A DNA stretch of 31,595 bases from an uncultured Azohydromonas sp. (GCF_937926365.1 NZ_CALAOH010000098.1:1-31595), one strand, 5' to 3'. Counted from the first letter of the stretch, positions 23,264-30,978 are shown. Notes: generated by a model not told the origin, from the letters alone. Translations and numbers: made by a program.

Positions 23264-23842
23264 TCAGCCGCCGGCGCAGTAGCGTTTGACCGTGGCAGGC
23301 GACAGGCCCCAATGCGCAGCCGTCGCCGCGATGCTGGCGCCTTGCTCGGTGCGCCAGGCGCGCACCGCAGCCGGGTCCGCCTGCTGCGGCCGGCCCAGAC
23401 TGGCCTTGCCCTTGTGCGTGCGGCCGGTTTCGGCCAAGGCGGCACGGGCCTTGTCGCGGCCGGCAGCCGTGCGCTCCACGATCCGGGCGCGCTCCATGTC
23501 GGCCACCTGCGCCAGCACCGCCAGGATTAGCTCGCCCACGCCCTGCGCGATCCGGCCCAGCCCGTGCACTTCCACGGCCACGCCACGGCGCAGCAGCTCG
23601 CGCACCGTGGCCTGCACGTCCAGCGCGTCCCGGCCCAGCCGGTCCACCGCGTACACGTGCAGCGTGTCGCCCTTGCGGATGGACTGGAGCAGCGAGGCGA
23701 AGCCGGGCCGCGCCGCCGCCGGCACGCCACCGCTCACGCCCTCGTCCTTGAATTCCTGATCGAAGCCGCCGCCCATGGCGTGGCGCTGGGCCTCAATGCT
23801 TTGGTCGGTGGTGGACACACGGTAATAGGCGACACGATGCAT
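23264..23842 (-). CDS. Serine recombinase (resolvase/invertase family)
   Basis: 193 residues from ATG 23842; a TTG at 23860 would add six residues. The catalytic domain begins MHRVAYYRVSTTDQ with nucleophile Ser10. Other family landmarks are KDEGVSGG, RPGFASLLQSIRKGDTLHVYAVDRLGRDALDV with the active-site DRLGR (about 72-76), VEVHGLGRI, the long E-helix region LAQVADMERARIVERTAAGRDKARAAL, and a C-terminal helix-turn-helix (SIAATAAHWGLSPATVKRY). The size fits small resolvases or invertases that act on two copies of a site within one molecule. It stands between the tandem array downstream and a cluster of TGAGC half-sites upstream, either of which may be its substrate. Confidence 0.9.
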   Translation of the reverse strand: MHRVAYYRVSTTDQSIEAQRHAMGGGFDQEFKDEGVSGGVPAAARPGFASLLQSIRKGDTLHVYAVDRLGRDALDVQATVRELLRRGVAVEVHGLGRIAQGVGELILAVLAQVADMERARIVERTAAGRDKARAALAETGRTHKGKASLGRPQQADPAAVRAWRTEQGASIAATAAHWGLSPATVKRYCAGG

Positions 23843-23853
23843 GGTGCAGAACT

Positions 23854-23980
23854 GGCTCAAAAGATAGTGTCTGCATCATGCCATAGCTCATAACCCCGTT
23901 TCAATAGGTTGTGAGCTAGGCTCAAGGCCCGTTTTCGGCATGGCTCAAAACTTACAACTTGTGAGCCACTGTATGAGCCT
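23854..23980. promoter_or_regulatory. Cluster of TGAGC half-sites upstream of the recombinase
   Basis: Seven half-sites of the form TGAGC(C/T) or its complement occur at 23854, 23885, 23912, 23919, 23942, 23962 and 23973. Pairs form dyads, for example TTGTGAGCTAGGCTCAA (23909-23925) and GGCTCA with TGAGCC (23942-23967). A res-like or operator region for the adjacent serine recombinase is the natural reading. Confidence 0.6.
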
Positions 23981-24134
23981 ACCCGGACCGCGCCGGACAC
24001 GGCGGCGCCGAACGGACACACTGCCCGCGCCCGTGTCCGTCGTAAAGGATGGGTGTGTCTGCAACCGGGCAGGGCGTATGCACCAACCGGACACACACAG
24101 GGCTGCATGCGGGCGCGGCAGTGGGCCGGCAGCG

Positions 24135-24231
24135 CCAGCAGCTCGAAGGCCTGCGAGGAGATCCGCACCAGGTGCAGCAACTTGCCTGCTGCCCGGGCGC
24201 TGCTGGGGCTGGCGCCGGCCACGGCACCGGC
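24135..24231. repeat. Single degenerate copy of the 220-bp repeat, behind the antitoxin gene
   Basis: CCAGCAGCTCGAAGGCCTG at 24135, then ATCCGCACCAGGTGCAGCAAC and GGCTGGCGCCGGCCACGGC match the first part of the array unit in the same orientation. It ends about 10 bp from the stop of the antitoxin gene. Confidence 0.75.
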
Positions 24232-24241
24232 CTCGGGCTTC

Positions 24242-24532
24242 TCAGTTGGCCGACAAGGTGCGCAGTACCCCGGCCGGGTCGCGCTGGATCAGGTTCAGCA
24301 GCACCAGCGCCGGCCCCTGCGGGCTGCGGTCGCCGCGCTCCCAATGGCGCAGCGTCGCCACTGAAAAGCCGAAGCGCGCAGCGAATTGCGCCTGAGACAT
24401 GCCCACGCGATGACGCACGGCGGCCACGTCCACCGGCTCAGGCCGAAACTCGCGCACCTCGACGGCTTCGCCCTTGGCGTGCTTGATGGCCTCGCCCAGA
24501 CCCTGCCGGATGCTTTCAAACGCCTTGCCCAT
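24242..24532 (-). CDS. HigA/NadS-family helix-turn-helix antitoxin
   Basis: 96 residues. The N-terminus KAFESIRQGLGEAIKHAKGEAVEVREF is the toxin-neutralising arm typical of NadS-type antitoxins. It is followed by PVDVAAVRHRVGMSQAQFAARFGFSVATLRHWERGDRSPQGPA, an Xre-type HTH (about 38-78), and IQRDPAGVLRTL. It starts 3 bp after the toxin stop codon, the toxin-first order of higBA-like operons. It should bind the toxin and repress the shared promoter, where the palindrome at 24885-24901 lies. Confidence 0.92.
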   Translation of the reverse strand: MGKAFESIRQGLGEAIKHAKGEAVEVREFRPEPVDVAAVRHRVGMSQAQFAARFGFSVATLRHWERGDRSPQGPALVLLNLIQRDPAGVLRTLSAN

Positions 24533-24535
24533 TGC

Positions 24536-24871
24536 TCACCTCTCCAGCCACAAAGACACCAAGACCTCCACCAGCCCGGCCAGCTCGTTGCGCTCCGCCT
24601 TGGTCAGGTTCGCCCGCTCGTTCTTGGCAAACAGCGTCAACAGATACAGCGGCATGGCCTCGCTGTGGAAGTAGTAGATGACGCGCACGCCGCCGCTCTT
24701 GCCCCGCCCGTCACGGCCCCAGCGCAGCTTCCGCACCCCGCCGGTGCCCTCGATCAGGTCGCCTGCCTTGGGATGGGCCGCTAGGTACTCGACCACCGCC
24801 CGGCGGTCGTCATCTCCCAGCAGCTTGGACGCCCGGCGCAGGTATTCGGGCAGCTCGGCAACGGTCATCAT
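24536..24871 (-). CDS. RelE/HigB-like toxin of a type II toxin-antitoxin system
   Basis: 111 residues from the first of two adjacent ATGs (24871 and 24868). Sequence features are FYLRRAS-like N-terminus (ELPEYLRRASKLL), an EYLAAHPKAGDLIEGTGGVRKLRWGRDGRGKSGGVRVIYYFHSEAMPLYLLTLFAKNERANLTKAER core, and AGLVEVLVSL at the C-terminus. The GxRKxRW...GKsGGxRViYYf core is that of PF06296-type RelE toxins, which act as ribosome-dependent or free mRNA interferases. The longer in-frame reading upstream runs into the repeat sequence and is rejected. It is the first gene of the two-gene operon. Confidence 0.92.
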   Translation of the reverse strand: MMTVAELPEYLRRASKLLGDDDRRAVVEYLAAHPKAGDLIEGTGGVRKLRWGRDGRGKSGGVRVIYYFHSEAMPLYLLTLFAKNERANLTKAERNELAGLVEVLVSLWLER

Positions 24872-24884
24872 GTACCGCGGAAGT

Positions 24885-24901
24885 GTAATCCGCTGGATTA
24901 C
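24885..24901. promoter_or_regulatory. Operator palindrome of the toxin-antitoxin operon
   Basis: GTAATCC-GCT-GGATTAC is a perfect 7-bp inverted repeat 13 bp upstream of the toxin ATG, the expected place for autoregulation by the antitoxin. Confidence 0.75.
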
Positions 24902-24908
24902 AGCCGCT

Positions 24909-25072
24909 CTCCAGCAGCGCCCAGGAGTGCGCGCCGACCAGCGGCAAGGCCCACGCACCGAAGCCAGCACGGCGGTGTGGTGGCACCGGCTGCCGGCGCA
25001 GCGCCTGGCCGGCAGCGCCAGCAGCTCGCTCCGCACCAGGCGCGGCAACTCGCCCACCGCTTGGCCGCTGCT
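24909..25072. repeat. Degenerate copy of the 220-bp repeat, behind the primase gene
   Basis: 24909-25017 matches the second half of an array unit (AGCGCCCAGGAGTGCGCGCC, CGGCAAGGCCCACG, GGCTGCCGGCGCAGCGCC); 25018-25072 matches the first part of the next unit (CCAGCAGCTCG, TCCGCACCAGGCGCGGCAAC). Orientation is that of the main array. It lies between the primase terminator and the toxin-antitoxin operator. Confidence 0.75.
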
Positions 25073-25108
25073 GACCTGTGCAGACGCCTGCACGGACGCT
25101 CAAACGAC

Positions 25109-25138
25109 AAGCGCCAGCGTGTTGCCGCGCTGGCGCTT
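25109..25138 (-). terminator. Hairpin terminator after the primase operon
   Basis: AAGCGCCAGCG (25109-25119), 8-nt loop, CGCTGGCGCTT (25128-25138): a perfect 11-bp stem. On the minus strand TTGTCGTTTG follows, a moderate T-rich tail. It lies about 40 bp beyond the primase stop. Confidence 0.75.
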
Positions 25139-25178
25139 GAGGGAGTGGACGCAGGGCCGCCAGCCGGCGGCTCAGGGC

Positions 25179-28100
25179 TCACAAGTCGTCTTCAAAGATG
25201 CTCGGCTTGACGTGGTAGCAGGGGGCTTTGCTCATGCCCGGCAGTCGGTGCTTGACCGTCAGCCGGTCCTTCTCATGCACCAGGTGGCCGCGCTGCTGCA
25301 GCAGCCGGGCCACGGCCTGCGGGTCGAAGCCCTTGCACACGTCGCGCCGGAAGGCTTCGGGGAACACCAGGTATTCCACCAGCGCGTCCCGCGCCGGGGA
25401 CGATTCCGGCGTGCTCACCGCGTCCATGTACTCGGCCGCCGCGTCGATTCGCAAGGGCTTGCCTTCCTCGTCCACCAGGCGCCGGAAGCCGGCCCGCAGC
25501 GGGGTATTGGCCCGCCTGTCGTCCATGGCCCGGTGCGTCCAGGTGAAGAGCGCGTCCCCGTTCTTCTCCAGGAAGGCGCGCACCTGGCGCAGCATCGCGG
25601 CGGTTTCGCCGTTGCCGGCGTGGCCCCGGGTGCGCAGCCAGGCCATGAAGCACTCACGGGCCGCGTTCTCCGCTTCGCCCGGTTCCCAGCCGGTGACGCC
25701 CGCATGCGTCGCCAGCTCACCGGCCGCGCCCACCAGTGCGAAGCGGGAGGCCACGCACCACACCTGCGCATGCGAGTGCGCCGGCACCCAGTCCGCTTCC
25801 ATGCGCCGCATGAGCGACTGCCCCAGCTCGGTAGCCTCGCCCATGTTCGCGGCCAGCCATTCCAGCCAGGCAGCGCCAGCCACGCCATAGGCCGCGGCGC
25901 TGGCGCTGGTGATGGCCTCAGCGAAAGCCTTGCCGGCCCCTGCGCCAGCAGCCACGCCGTGCAGTTCCTGGAACATGCCCAGGCCCGCACCAGCATCGGC
26001 CGGCACCGAGGGCATGCGCACCAGCTGGCCCTCGTTGGGCTTCTTGCCGGCCTCCTGCATGTGGTCCGCCAGGGTCTTTTCCCCGGACGACAGGAACAGC
26101 AGGCGCCAGGTGCGCCGCTTGCGTGGCAGCGGCCCACGGGAGCCACGAATCTTCTCCGCCTCGTTGCCCAGCATGTAGGCGCAGTCGCCCACTACCCGGC
26201 CGTCCATCTGGCCGATTTCGTCCAGGATCAGCAGGCAGTCGGAGTGCTGCACGGCCACGCTCTCCAGGCCGTTATCCGTGGTGCGCCATTGCTGCTTGAA
26301 CTTGGGCGAGCCCCACACGCTGGCCGCCGCGAGAAGCGCCGTGGTCTTGCCCAGGGACGAATCCCCCACCAGGTGGAAGCCACCCGTCTGCACCTGCAGC
26401 GGCCCCACCAGCGGGCCGGCAAGGGCGCAGGACAGCGAAAACACCAAGCGCGAGTTGCCGGCGCAACGGGCCGACACGCCCGCCTGCCAGGCCTCCAGCG
26501 TGCCGCGACGCCGGAAGGTGTCTTCCATGCCGCTTTCGCTCTGGAACACGTAGCGCTTGCCCTCGCTGGACCCGATGCAGCGCGAGGGCAGCACGTACAC
26601 CGGGCCGTGCCAGCCCACCCGGTCCGTGCAGGTCACCCGTGCGGCCGGGTTGCGGCTGTCGATGTACTGGCCCAGCAGGTTGCGGGCGCGCACACCGGTA
26701 GCCGTGCGCAATCCCATATCCCGCAGGCGCGCGGCCCACTCGTTGGACTCGCCGCCGAACAGCGCGGCCGGCGCTGCCCACGTGCGCGGGTTGCCGTCGC
26801 GGTTCTTGAACTCCAGCAGGTAGCCATAACCGTTGTCGGTTTCGTCGCGGGTGATGGCCGTCACGTGCAGCGGCTCGCACAGCCACTGCGGCGGCTTCTC
26901 GTTGCCGTCGTTGTCGCGGGCCACGTGCCACACGCCTTGTTCGTCCACGTGGAAGGGATCGCGGGGGCGCCGCTTGCCGCCGTCGCCCTCGCCATCGCCG
27001 GACCCGCCAGCGGCTGCAGGCGAGGCGCTGGCGCTGCCGTCCGGGGCCGCTGCACCCTTGCCCTTGGCCCGCTTGCGCGGGGCCTGCTGCGGGGCTTCCT
27101 GGGCCTCGGTGACGGCATCGGTGCCGGGCTCGGTTGCCGGCGCATCTTCAGCACCAGGAGACAGCGGCAGAGCCAGCAACTCGCCGGCCGCGCGCTCCAC
27201 CAGCGCCAGCACCGCACCCGGCCCTGCGTGCTGCGCCAGGTCGTTGAAGTCGCTGCCGCCTTCGGGTAAGCCTTCGGGGAAGAAGGCCAAGCCGCCCGCG
27301 GCGCGCGCCGCGGCGCGGGCCTTGATGCGGCCGGGGTTCTTGCCGGTGCGCTCCTCGGTGGCCTTGTCGTCGTCGCCGGCCACCAGCAGCCGCGCGGCCG
27401 GGTACAGCCGCCGCAGCGCCTTGGCGACTTCGGGCAGGTTGCCGGAGTCGAAGGCCACGGCCACGGGGTGGCCCGCCACCTCGTGCACCGTGGATGCCGT
27501 GGCGTAGCCCTCGGCAAGCACCAGCAGGGCGGCGCCCTGCGGATCGCCCACCAGGTGCCACAGCCCCGCCTTGCGGCCCCCGTACAGATAGCGCTTCTCC
27601 CGCTGGCCGGCCGCGTGCTCCTCCTCGGTGGGCTTGGTGGGCGCGATCTGCTGCAGGTTCTGCAGCTCGCCGGCCTCGTTGCGCATGGGCACCAGCAACG
27701 TGCCATCCCGCATGAAGCGCACGCCGTGGGCCTGCACGCCCTTGCGCTGCAGGTAGGCGCTTGAGCCCTGTTCGCTGGCGTGCTCCCACAGGCGCGCGGC
27801 CTTCTGCGCCACCTTGTCAGCGAGGGCGCGGCGCCTGGCCTCTTCGGCCTCGCGCTGGCGCTGCTTCTCTTCGGCCGCGCGCTGCAGCGCCACCGGGTCC
27901 GGTGCCGGCGCGGCGCCGTCGCCTTCGGGGAAACGGAAGCCGTGGCCCTTGGCGATGGCGAACAGGGTGCCGATGCGCACCCGGCCGCCGGCCTTGATGC
28001 TGCGCCAGGTGTCGCGGGCGTCGGCTTGGTTGTAGTCCGTGCCGCTGCGGCTCCATTCGTCCCACAGGTCGAAGCCCGCGCCGTCCAGCTCGGACTTGCA

Positions 28101-28238
28101 GGCCATCGCCAGGCGCACCCAGGTTTCCCGGTCCACGTCCGGCGGGATGCACAGGAGCGCGCTGCGCACCAGCTCGGGCGTGATGACGCGCGGCGCGGCC
28201 GGGCCTCGCTGGCCCTTCGGGTAATGCGCTTGCGTCAT
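25179..28238 (-). CDS. Primase-helicase with PriCT, Toprim and DUF927 domains
   Basis: 1019 residues from ATG 28238, which overlaps the preceding stop in ATGA; a longer in-frame start is rejected because it lies in the neighbour. Residues about 18-105 (ITPELVRSALLCIPPDVDRETWVRLAMAC to GTLFAIAKGHGF) form a PriCT_2 domain. Then comes a charged coiled segment, and at about 220-340 a Toprim-like domain (LVLAEGYATASTVHEVAG, LVAGDDDKA, GGSDFNDLA). A disordered linker rich in Ala, Gly and Lys follows. DUF927 covers about 440-760, with Walker A GDSSLGKTT near residue 621 and Walker B LLILDEIG near 672. Such proteins prime and unwind DNA to replicate phage satellites and integrative elements. The C-terminal 200 residues are unassigned. 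Confidence 0.92.
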   Translation of the reverse strand: MTQAHYPKGQRGPAAPRVITPELVRSALLCIPPDVDRETWVRLAMACKSELDGAGFDLWDEWSRSGTDYNQADARDTWRSIKAGGRVRIGTLFAIAKGHGFRFPEGDGAAPAPDPVALQRAAEEKQRQREAEEARRRALADKVAQKAARLWEHASEQGSSAYLQRKGVQAHGVRFMRDGTLLVPMRNEAGELQNLQQIAPTKPTEEEHAAGQREKRYLYGGRKAGLWHLVGDPQGAALLVLAEGYATASTVHEVAGHPVAVAFDSGNLPEVAKALRRLYPAARLLVAGDDDKATEERTGKNPGRIKARAAARAAGGLAFFPEGLPEGGSDFNDLAQHAGPGAVLALVERAAGELLALPLSPGAEDAPATEPGTDAVTEAQEAPQQAPRKRAKGKGAAAPDGSASASPAAAGGSGDGEGDGGKRRPRDPFHVDEQGVWHVARDNDGNEKPPQWLCEPLHVTAITRDETDNGYGYLLEFKNRDGNPRTWAAPAALFGGESNEWAARLRDMGLRTATGVRARNLLGQYIDSRNPAARVTCTDRVGWHGPVYVLPSRCIGSSEGKRYVFQSESGMEDTFRRRGTLEAWQAGVSARCAGNSRLVFSLSCALAGPLVGPLQVQTGGFHLVGDSSLGKTTALLAAASVWGSPKFKQQWRTTDNGLESVAVQHSDCLLILDEIGQMDGRVVGDCAYMLGNEAEKIRGSRGPLPRKRRTWRLLFLSSGEKTLADHMQEAGKKPNEGQLVRMPSVPADAGAGLGMFQELHGVAAGAGAGKAFAEAITSASAAAYGVAGAAWLEWLAANMGEATELGQSLMRRMEADWVPAHSHAQVWCVASRFALVGAAGELATHAGVTGWEPGEAENAARECFMAWLRTRGHAGNGETAAMLRQVRAFLEKNGDALFTWTHRAMDDRRANTPLRAGFRRLVDEEGKPLRIDAAAEYMDAVSTPESSPARDALVEYLVFPEAFRRDVCKGFDPQAVARLLQQRGHLVHEKDRLTVKHRLPGMSKAPCYHVKPSIFEDDL

Positions 28239-28669
28239 GCGGTGCCGCCCTTGCCGCCTTTGCCGGGGCGCCCGGTGCCCACCATGGCAAGGGCCAGCAG
28301 GCCCACCACATGGCGCACCTCGCGGCCCAGGCCCCACACGCGCCAGCCCTGCACGGATTCAGCGGCGCGCTCGATGTCGCCGGCCCACAGGCCGGGCACC
28401 TGCCGCGGGTCCGTGCTCTCCTGCTGGTGCGGCGCATCGGCCAGCAGCGCCAGCACCCCGCCGGCCAGGCTCTCAGCTTCAGCCGCCAGCGTGCGCAGCC
28501 CGGCCGCCAGGCGCAAGGCGCTGGCAGCACAGCCCGGGGGCATCGTGGCGGCCCGCGCCAGCAGCTCGCCGGGCGGCATGTGCTCGAAGCGGTGCGGGGC
28601 CGCGGTGCCGGCCTGCCGGGCTTGGCGGCGCCGTGAGGCACCGCCCTTGTGCCTGCGGGCGGCGCTCAT
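28235..28669 (-). CDS. Small helical protein of unknown function ahead of the primase
   Basis: 144 residues from ATG 28669; stop and start overlap both neighbours by ATGA. The N-terminus is strongly basic (AARRHKGGASRRRQARQ), then a helical section FEHMPPGELLARAATMPPG, an Ala/Leu-rich pair of helices (ALRLAAGLRTLAAEAESLAGGVLALLAD) and VRHVVGLLALAMVGTG near the end. No family recognised. The basic tail suggests nucleic-acid binding, and the coupling to the primase suggests a role in replication or its control. Confidence 0.72.
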   Translation of the reverse strand: MSAARRHKGGASRRRQARQAGTAAPHRFEHMPPGELLARAATMPPGCAASALRLAAGLRTLAAEAESLAGGVLALLADAPHQQESTDPRQVPGLWAGDIERAAESVQGWRVWGLGREVRHVVGLLALAMVGTGRPGKGGKGGTA

Positions 28670-29106
28670 TGCCGATCCTCCAGCCGGACGGCATCGGCCT
28701 CTTTGGACGCCTTTGCCAGCGTGGCGGCCAAGTCGGCGCACATGCCGTGCGCCATGCTGATGCAGTGGCTGATGTGCAGACCCGTGGATTCGTCATCGAT
28801 GGCAACGCGCCAATCCGGAGACCAACGCTCCAGCCGATCCGAAATCTCCTTGTCGCGCCGGGACCAGAACTCAAACGCCTTGAGGCTGTGCTGCGCGCGC
28901 GCCGCGAACTCGCACACGGCCAGCAGCGGAATGACCTTGAAGGCAAGCGCATATTGAGCGTCGGATGCCGCGTTGGAGGAACTGCTCAGCGCGTTGTCCA
29001 GCTCGTTGAGCCGCTGGTGGCGCCGATCCTCACCACTGCGGCGCTCGGGGCCGCGGTACTGCGCAGCGTCGGCAACGGTGGCGGCCGGCTTGGCGCCGGC
29101 GCTCAT
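28666..29106 (-). CDS. Small hypothetical protein of the element's operon
   Basis: 146 residues from ATG 29106, which overlaps the stop of the upstream 70-codon gene in ATGA; its own stop overlaps the next gene in ATGA. The sequence has a YRGPERRSGEDRRHQRLNELDNALSSSSNAASDAQYALAFKVIPLLAVCEFAARAQHSLKAFEFWSRRDKEI core. The PERRxGxDRR-type turn is seen in many short bacterial proteins, followed by a long amphipathic helix. No transmembrane segment or known motif. The same frame is open for another 225 codons upstream, so a longer protein starting at 29781 is possible, but the overlapping 70-codon gene argues for this start. Confidence 0.68.
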   Translation of the reverse strand: MSAGAKPAATVADAAQYRGPERRSGEDRRHQRLNELDNALSSSSNAASDAQYALAFKVIPLLAVCEFAARAQHSLKAFEFWSRRDKEISDRLERWSPDWRVAIDDESTGLHISHCISMAHGMCADLAATLAKASKEADAVRLEDRQ

Positions 29107-29315
29107 GACTGGCCCCCGCCCTGGCCGCCGATCTGCTCCAGCAGCGGCAGCGCCACGCACCAGGAGATGCGCCCGCGCAGCGCGGCGCGCAAGACGATTT
29201 CCCGGGCCTTGCGGCACAGGAAGTGCGGGGGAACGTAGGAGGAGGGGGAAGAGGAAGGTTGCGCAGGCAAGCGCAGCGTGCCGCCAGCGTGGGCGGACTT
29301 CGGGCCTTGGGCCAT
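29103..29315 (-). CDS. Small protein, 70 residues, unknown function
   Basis: ATG 29315 has AAGGAG at good spacing, better than any neighbour in this operon. The protein has a Pro/Ser-rich N-terminus, then PPHFLCRKAREIVLRAALRGRISWCVALPLLEQIGGQGGG, one amphipathic to hydrophobic helix. The stop overlaps the following start by ATGA. Family not recognised; perhaps a small regulatory protein. Confidence 0.6.
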   Translation of the reverse strand: MAQGPKSAHAGGTLRLPAQPSSSPSSYVPPHFLCRKAREIVLRAALRGRISWCVALPLLEQIGGQGGGQS

Positions 29316-29781
29316 GGTTCCGGGCTCCTTGTTGAGCTTCAGAAGCCACCCGCCACGTTTTCAAGCGCAGCGGGTGGGCAGGGTGTTGAAAACACGCAAC
29401 AAGACGTGCCGCCGTCCTTACGGATAGGCGCACCCTGCCCATAAACCTGACGGAATCCGGGCATGACAAAGCCGCGCTGACGTGGCGGCCGGACGCTTGT
29501 TGTGAGGTGTTTTCAAGCACCTGGGCACAGTTTGCCACACGGCCCAAACCGCGCCGCTGGCGCTGCCTGTCGCGCTGGCGTTCACGCTCGCGCTGCTGGC
29601 CTTCGTCATGCACGCGCTGGAAGCCTTGGCAGGCCGGGCAGGGCGCGGCAATGCGGCAGGTGCAGGGAGCACCAGGAGTGAGCCGGGGGGCGGTGTCCGC
29701 CTCCTGGGGCTGGATCTCCGGCGCGGGCTGCTCGGGGCCTTGCTGGGCTTCAGAGGTTTGCTTGGCGGTCGCAGTGCTCAT
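29316..29781 (-). CDS. Uncertain coding frame in the leader region, Ash-like style
   Basis: ATG 29781 overlaps the stop of the BRO-N gene (ATGA), so translation probably restarts here. The first 85 residues look coding: a Gln/Pro/Glu-rich start, CTCRIAAPCPACQGFQRVH with CxC and CxxC, and a strongly charged helix of repeated QRERERQRDRQ. Past about residue 95 the reading (CPDSVRFMGRVRLSVRTAARLV) resembles Ash-type leader peptides of P4-like elements; this is resemblance only. The frame stays open on the left to 28666, giving 371 codons, so where this protein truly ends is unclear. The GTTTTCAA repeats lie inside it. Confidence 0.4.
29357..29516. promoter_or_regulatory. GTTTTCAA inverted and direct repeats
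   Basis: GTTTTCAA at 29357-29364 and its complement TTGAAAAC at 29386-29393 form a dyad across 21 bp. A third copy at 29509-29516 lies in the dyad GGTG-TTTTCAAG-CACC. The AT-rich repeats stand out in a GC-rich background and could be operator sites or RNA hairpins just upstream of the 70-codon gene. Confidence 0.5.
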
Positions 29782-30524
29782 ATCGCAGCACCGCCTTCCA
29801 GCTGCAGGCTCAGCTGAACCGCCTCCCGGGCCTGCGCTACCGCAGCGAGCAGCCGGGGCTTCTCCCTCTTGCGTTGGAGCATGGCAAGGCTGCCCCGGCG
29901 TGCCGCCGCAAAGGACTGCGCTTCCGCGCGCTCCGCCGCCTGAAGCCGCGCCAGCAGTGCCGCGCCGCCTTGGGCAACGCCTTCCAGCACGTCCAGCACC
30001 CAGCGCCGGAAGTCGGCCGCCTTGGGCGTGCGCGCCAGCATCGCCAGCAGGTGCGCGCCGCGCAGGCTGAAGATGCGGACCTCTCGGGTCTGGGCTGGAA
30101 CACCGCTTCGGTGTTCCGTGCCTGCACCCGACTGGCGAGGCTGGACGGTCAACTTGACCGTGCAGGTCATGGCCTCAGTGAACTCGCCAGCATGGCGCGC
30201 GTAGATGCGGCGGATTGCACTGTCGTCTGCATAGCCCAGCGCGCGCGCAATCTCGATTCCGCGCAGCCACGGCATCCCGTTGCGGTCCACCACGTTGAAG
30301 GTGACGGGCTCGAAGGTCAGGATGGTGCTGCTCCCTCCAGCCGGCACCGTCGCGCGGCAGAGCTGGCCGGGATCGCCCAGGGCTTGCCGTGTCGGCCAGG
30401 TGTCCGCAGAATCGCGTTGCTGCTGTAGTTCCCTGGGGCCCCGGACCGTTGGCGCGGTTGTCGGGGCCTCGTCATTTCCGGGCGTGCCTTGTCCTGCCCT
30501 GTGGGCGTGCAGTTGATTGAGCAT
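29778..30524 (-). CDS. BRO-N domain protein (phage antirepressor-like)
   Basis: 248 residues from ATG 30524 with GAGGG 6 bp upstream. After a low-complexity N-terminus of about 65 residues comes the BRO-N fold at about 70-190: LTFEPVTFNVVDRNGMPWLRGIEIARALGYADDSAIRRIYARHAGEF, a charged insert, and VRIFSLRGAHLLAMLARTPKAADFRRWVLDVLE. The C-terminus is a coiled-coil helix region (ARLQAAERAEAQSFAAARRG). BRO-N proteins bind DNA and are common in phages and satellites as antirepressors or modulators. It lies 8 bp downstream of the AlpA-like gene. Confidence 0.88.
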   Translation of the reverse strand: MLNQLHAHRAGQGTPGNDEAPTTAPTVRGPRELQQQRDSADTWPTRQALGDPGQLCRATVPAGGSSTILTFEPVTFNVVDRNGMPWLRGIEIARALGYADDSAIRRIYARHAGEFTEAMTCTVKLTVQPRQSGAGTEHRSGVPAQTREVRIFSLRGAHLLAMLARTPKAADFRRWVLDVLEGVAQGGAALLARLQAAERAEAQSFAAARRGSLAMLQRKREKPRLLAAVAQAREAVQLSLQLEGGAAI

Positions 30525-30532
30525 CGGCACCC

Positions 30533-30913
30533 TCACGCTGCTGCTTGGGCGCCGGCTTGGCGCTTGGCCTGCGCCGCGCTGCTGGCCTTGGTGGCGCGCG
30601 CCTGCTGGCGCTGCTGGGCGGTCTCCTGCTGGGGCGCTTCGATCTGGGCTTGGAGCCATTCCCGGACCCGGCGCGCGGGCCATCGAGTGCAGCGCGCGCC
30701 CATGCGCACCGGCTCAGGGAAGGTGCCGGCGCGCACCCGCCCGAAGATGGCGGATGACTTCAGGCCCACCAGGGCGGATACGGCCTTGATGTCCAGCAGC
30801 GCCAGCTCCGCCAGGTCGGCAGGCAGGGCGTTGGCGAAAGCAGCCGCAGTGCTGGGGGCGGCAGACGACGGGGCAGGCGCGGCGGCCTGCATGGTGTGGA
30901 GCGTGCTGGGCAT
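30533..30913 (-). CDS. AlpA-family regulator (excisionase-like HTH)
   Basis: 126 residues from ATG 30913, which has GAGG 8 bp upstream; an in-frame ATG at 30925 adds four residues. After an Ala/Pro-rich stretch the core is LALLDIKAVSALVGLKSSAIFGRVRAGTFPEPVRMGARCTRWPARRVREWLQAQIE (about 38-95), the winged MerR-like helix-turn-helix of AlpA/excisionase proteins: start with a choice of site, turn, then the FPxPVrxG and WxxxEV-type elements. The C-terminal tail is Gln/Ala/Lys-rich. In P4 and CP4-57 such proteins switch on integrase or replication genes. The gene is first in the operon, with twin repeats in front. Confidence 0.88.
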   Translation of the reverse strand: MPSTLHTMQAAAPAPSSAAPSTAAAFANALPADLAELALLDIKAVSALVGLKSSAIFGRVRAGTFPEPVRMGARCTRWPARRVREWLQAQIEAPQQETAQQRQQARATKASSAAQAKRQAGAQAAA

Positions 30914-30978
30914 CGGTGGCCTCATGCGTTGAACATGGGGCCATTGCAGCGAGCACAGCAGCCGTTCGTAAGGGATAG

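Noticed and set aside
22093..23445. Long minus-strand open frame through the tandem array with repeated peptides
   Set aside because: The repeat spacings are not multiples of three, the frame has no start signal, and its right end runs into the recombinase gene in another frame.
23991..24096. GGACAC/GTGTCC motifs scattered between the recombinase and the single repeat copy
   Set aside because: Irregular spacing and orientation with mismatches; too weak to call a site.
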